A stretch of 16,474 nt of DNA from assembly GCA_032111745.1 (NCBI GenBank), contig JAULUH010000400.1, forward strand, positions 1 to 16,474, in the 5' to 3' direction. Shown one piece after another: positions 14,154-16,474 of this stretch; positions within the stretch are counted from its first letter, which is position 1, and every line of letters starts with the position of its first letter. The notes beneath the pieces are model-generated. The model had not been told where the DNA came from, made no database searches, and saw nothing but the letters and a program-made list of their open reading frames with translations. The position numbers and the translations under genes were made by a program. This DNA comes from JAULUH01 sp032111745 (GTDB lineage: Bacteria > Chloroflexota > Anaerolineae > JAAEKA01).

Positions 14154-16388
14154 CTATGGGTCCTGGCTGCTGCGAGCAGCGCGGGCGCGCGCGCCGGCCG
14201 GCCCATCCTGAGCTGCGAGGGCCGGGTCCACTACTCTGGCAGCGGCGGCAGCGCTGAGGATGGGCGCCAGGTGCGGGAAGGAATCGACCATGTGCGGCAG
14301 GTGGATGGCATTGACGAACTCGTCCTGGAACTCGAGTTCGGTAGCGGTCTGCACGTGCTCGACGGTGCCGGCGACAGCGGCTGCTTCCAGCCGCTTGTCC
14401 CTGTTGAGCAGCATGATCAGGGCGCCATCACCGGCGGCGTTGCCGACGGCGACGACATGGCTCAGGTCGCAATCGGGAACCAGGCCCAAGATCATGGCGT
14501 GCTCGGGGTCGATGTAGGAACCGAAGGCCCCGGCCAGCACGATGCGGTCGACCTGGGCGATCCCGTAGCGGCGCATGAGCAGCCTGGCTCCGGCGTAGAG
14601 CGCGGCCTTGGCCAGCTGGATCGCGCGCACGTCGTCGGTGTGAATCACGACCGGGCGGCCCGTGCTGGTTTCGTCCGGGTAGGCCAGGATGAAGTAGCCC
14701 TTGATCCCCTCAAACTGCAACCGTGGCGTGGGGGCGGCGGCCACGAAGCGGCCGGTAGCGTCCAGGAGGCCGGCCTTATAGAGCTCGGCGATGGCCTCGA
14801 TGATGCCGGAGCCGCAGATACCGGCGACCTTGACCTGGTCCGAGGCCTGGCGCTTCCGGCGCTGCCGCTCTGCCCTGGCGGCCGCCAGGGAGAGGCCCAC
14901 CAGGGCCTCAAGCTCATGGTTTGTGCCGTTGTCCGCAGTGCCGGCCCCATGGGACTCGATCCAGTCGTCGCGGCCGATCAGCCTGTAAGACACGCTGAGG
15001 GTAGCCGGGTCGATGCGCACCCGCTCGACGGCGCCTGGCGCGGCACGCATGCCGTGGCGCACCTGGGCCCCCTCGAAGGCTGGCCCAGTGGGGGACGAGG
15101 CCGAGAGCAGGCGATGCCTGTTGCCGAGGACGAGCTCGCCGTTGGTGCCCACGTCGATCAGCAGGGTGATATCATCCCGGCGGTGGGGCTCCTCGGCGAT
15201 GATGGCGGCGACGTTATCGGCGCCCACGTGGCCGGCCTCCACCGGGGGCACATGGACGTAGGCCCCGCGGGCGACCGGCAGGTCCAGATCACGGGCCTTG
15301 ATATCGATCGGCTCCTTGACGGCGGGGGCAAAGGGTGCACCGCCAAGCTCTGAGGGGTCGATGCCCAGGAAGATGTGGTGCATGATGGTGTTGCCGACCA
15401 CCACCAGATCCAGCACATCCGCCGGGACCAGCCCGGCGCTCGCCGTGGCCCGGGCGATGAGATCGCCGAGGGCGATCATGGCGGCGTGGTGGAGGGTTTG
15501 CAGCCCGGCAGGGTTCTCCATGACATAGGAGACCCGGGACATGAGATCCTCGCCGTAGCTGATCTGGGGGTTCATACAGCTCTCGGTGGCCAGGAGGCGG
15601 CCGGAGCGCAGCTCCGCCAGGTGGGCGACGATGGTGGTGGTGCCCAGGTCGACGGCGATGCCATAGGCCACCTCGTGGTAGCCGGCTTGCAGGTGGATCA
15701 CCTCGTGGTCCTGCCATACGGCAGCGGTGACCCGGCCCCGGCCTTGGCGCAGGGCAGGTTGCAGCGCGGGCAGGATGGCCGGGTCGATGCGCAGTTCCGG
15801 GCGCGCCAGGCCGAAGCGCTGCGCCAACTCATCAGCCAGCCGGGCCCAATCGCTGCGCTCATCGTAAAGGCTGGCCGGAGGCAGCTCCACGTAGCACAGG
15901 CGCACGGCGGCGTTGAGGTCAATGGCCCGCTCCGTGGCAGCCTTGCGCACAACCTGCTTGTGGGCCCGGCTCTCCTCCGGCACGGTCACCAGCACATCTC
16001 CCTGCACCAGGGCGGCACAGGAAAGCCGGCAGCCAGCCAGCAGCCCCTCTTGTTCCCGGTAGCGGGCCTCGCGTTCGGACTCTCCGGTGACGTGGGCGGC
16101 GGACGACTCCATGCCATAGCGGGCGAATTGCCCCTCCTCCACGCGCACCTGGCACTTGCCGCAGGTCTGGCGGCCGCCGCAGATGGACTCGATCTGCACG
16201 CCCAGCTGCCGCGCGGCATCGAGCAGGCTGGTGCCGGCAGGGACCTCGCCCTGCCGGCCGGCCGGCTGGAAGACCACCCGGTATAAGACGGAGGCGGGGG
16301 CCTGGCTCCCGTCTCCGTCTGGCGCTATGAGAGTACTAAGACGTTGTGACACGCTACCGCCGCCTGCGACCGGCGCAATTGGGGCCAA
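14154..16388 (-). CDS. RACo-like ATP-dependent corrinoid activator ([2Fe-2S] ferredoxin plus ASKHA domain)
   Basis: A long (~740-residue) activator that returns inactive Co(II) corrinoid proteins to Co(I) using ATP and an electron. The N-terminal ferredoxin domain has C70, C76 and C79 (SICGGRQTCGKCQV) and a fourth ligand C124 (RLSC), the usual [2Fe-2S] set; C120 is an extra cysteine. A linker region follows, then an actin-like ATPase domain beginning at AVDLGTTTIVAHL (~245-257), with VVVGNTIMHHIFLG, LLIDVGTNGELVLG and LAGAFGSYIDPEHA. The C-terminal ~35 residues are Ala/Arg-rich and probably disordered. Its likely client is the corrinoid protein encoded 69 bp downstream. The start is uncertain: a TTG at 16388 is the longest choice, while GTG codons at 16352 and 16277 are alternatives. 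A near-consensus promoter lies just upstream. Confidence 0.92.
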   Translation of the reverse strand: MAPIAPVAGGGSVSQRLSTLIAPDGDGSQAPASVLYRVVFQPAGRQGEVPAGTSLLDAARQLGVQIESICGGRQTCGKCQVRVEEGQFARYGMESSAAHVTGESEREARYREQEGLLAGCRLSCAALVQGDVLVTVPEESRAHKQVVRKAATERAIDLNAAVRLCYVELPPASLYDERSDWARLADELAQRFGLARPELRIDPAILPALQPALRQGRGRVTAAVWQDHEVIHLQAGYHEVAYGIAVDLGTTTIVAHLAELRSGRLLATESCMNPQISYGEDLMSRVSYVMENPAGLQTLHHAAMIALGDLIARATASAGLVPADVLDLVVVGNTIMHHIFLGIDPSELGGAPFAPAVKEPIDIKARDLDLPVARGAYVHVPPVEAGHVGADNVAAIIAEEPHRRDDITLLIDVGTNGELVLGNRHRLLSASSPTGPAFEGAQVRHGMRAAPGAVERVRIDPATLSVSYRLIGRDDWIESHGAGTADNGTNHELEALVGLSLAAARAERQRRKRQASDQVKVAGICGSGIIEAIAELYKAGLLDATGRFVAAAPTPRLQFEGIKGYFILAYPDETSTGRPVVIHTDDVRAIQLAKAALYAGARLLMRRYGIAQVDRIVLAGAFGSYIDPEHAMILGLVPDCDLSHVVAVGNAAGDGALIMLLNRDKRLEAAAVAGTVEHVQTATELEFQDEFVNAIHLPHMVDSFPHLAPILSAAAAARVVDPALAAQDGPAGARARAARSSQDP

Positions 16389-16429
16389 GGACAGAAAGTC
16401 TGGCCCCTCCGGCTACAGGGCACCCGATG

Positions 16430-16458
16430 ATTGTAATCGACGGCAAGGGGCGTGTCAA
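16430..16458 (-). promoter_or_regulatory. Near-consensus sigma-70-type promoter for the corrinoid operon
   Basis: Read on the minus strand, TTGACA (16453-16458) is a perfect -35 and TACAAT (16430-16435) matches 5 of 6 of the -10, with a 17-bp spacer. Transcription would start near 16423, about 35 nt before the TTG at 16388, and would cover the activator, the corrinoid protein and the methyltransferase, possibly continuing to the DinB-like gene. No operator or riboswitch was recognised in the short leader. Confidence 0.8.
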
Positions 16459-16474
16459 ATGGGGGTTTCTAAAG

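Noticed and set aside
14151..15353. 400-codon plus-strand frame opposite the corrinoid activator
   Set aside because: Antisense shadow of a gene with clear ferredoxin and ASKHA motifs; composition is Gly/Asp/His-rich and unlike a real protein. The same applies to 15375-16286 and 10230-11219.

Overview
The window is GC-rich and densely coded, and it looks like a chromosome fragment of a Chloroflexota (Anaerolineae-like) bacterium. This assignment is inferred from the gene types (a GT-C type glycosyltransferase next to a YfhO-like membrane protein, a corrinoid activator with its corrinoid protein, FdhD) and from short repeat-like intergenic tracts. No rRNA or other taxonomic marker is present, so it is moderately supported only. 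Two gene blocks converge at about 10.1 kb.

Plus-strand block (1-10091). It opens with the C-terminal part of a GT-C/family-39-like membrane glycosyltransferase cut by the window edge, followed by a complete YfhO-like membrane protein; these probably act in envelope polysaccharide or glycoprotein assembly. After a candidate extended -10 promoter come two paralogous class Ic tRNA synthetases in tandem, glnS and gltX, separated by a duplicated 24-bp palindromic repeat whose first copy supplies the glnS stop codon. gltX directly abuts a nitrilase-superfamily protein in which all three catalytic residues (Glu, Lys, Cys) appear substituted. A canonical OmpR/PhoB-type response regulator follows. Beyond a 312-bp intergenic region (perfect 22-bp inverted repeat, three tandem 11-bp direct repeats, an extended -10) lies a second, paralogous regulator whose receiver domain has lost the phosphoacceptor Asp, the Thr and the Lys but whose DNA-binding domain is intact. 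No histidine kinase is present.

Minus-strand block (16474-10182, read right to left). A near-consensus -35/-10 promoter precedes a RACo-like [2Fe-2S]/ASKHA corrinoid activator, then a B12-binding corrinoid protein and a zinc-type homocysteine S-methyltransferase. Together these look like a split methionine-synthase-like methyl-transfer system with an ATP-dependent reactivator. Downstream on the same strand are a two-helix membrane protein of unknown function, fdhD (formate dehydrogenase sulfurtransferase) and a protein with two tandem DinB-like metal-binding domains whose start overlaps the fdhD stop.

The most unusual part is 7139-10091: an apparently inactive nitrilase-fold protein, a canonical regulator and a degenerate paralogous regulator, with 11-bp-phased direct repeats in front of the last one. 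This could be an undescribed kinase-less or non-canonical signalling arrangement; that is a hypothesis from residue inspection, not a demonstrated function.
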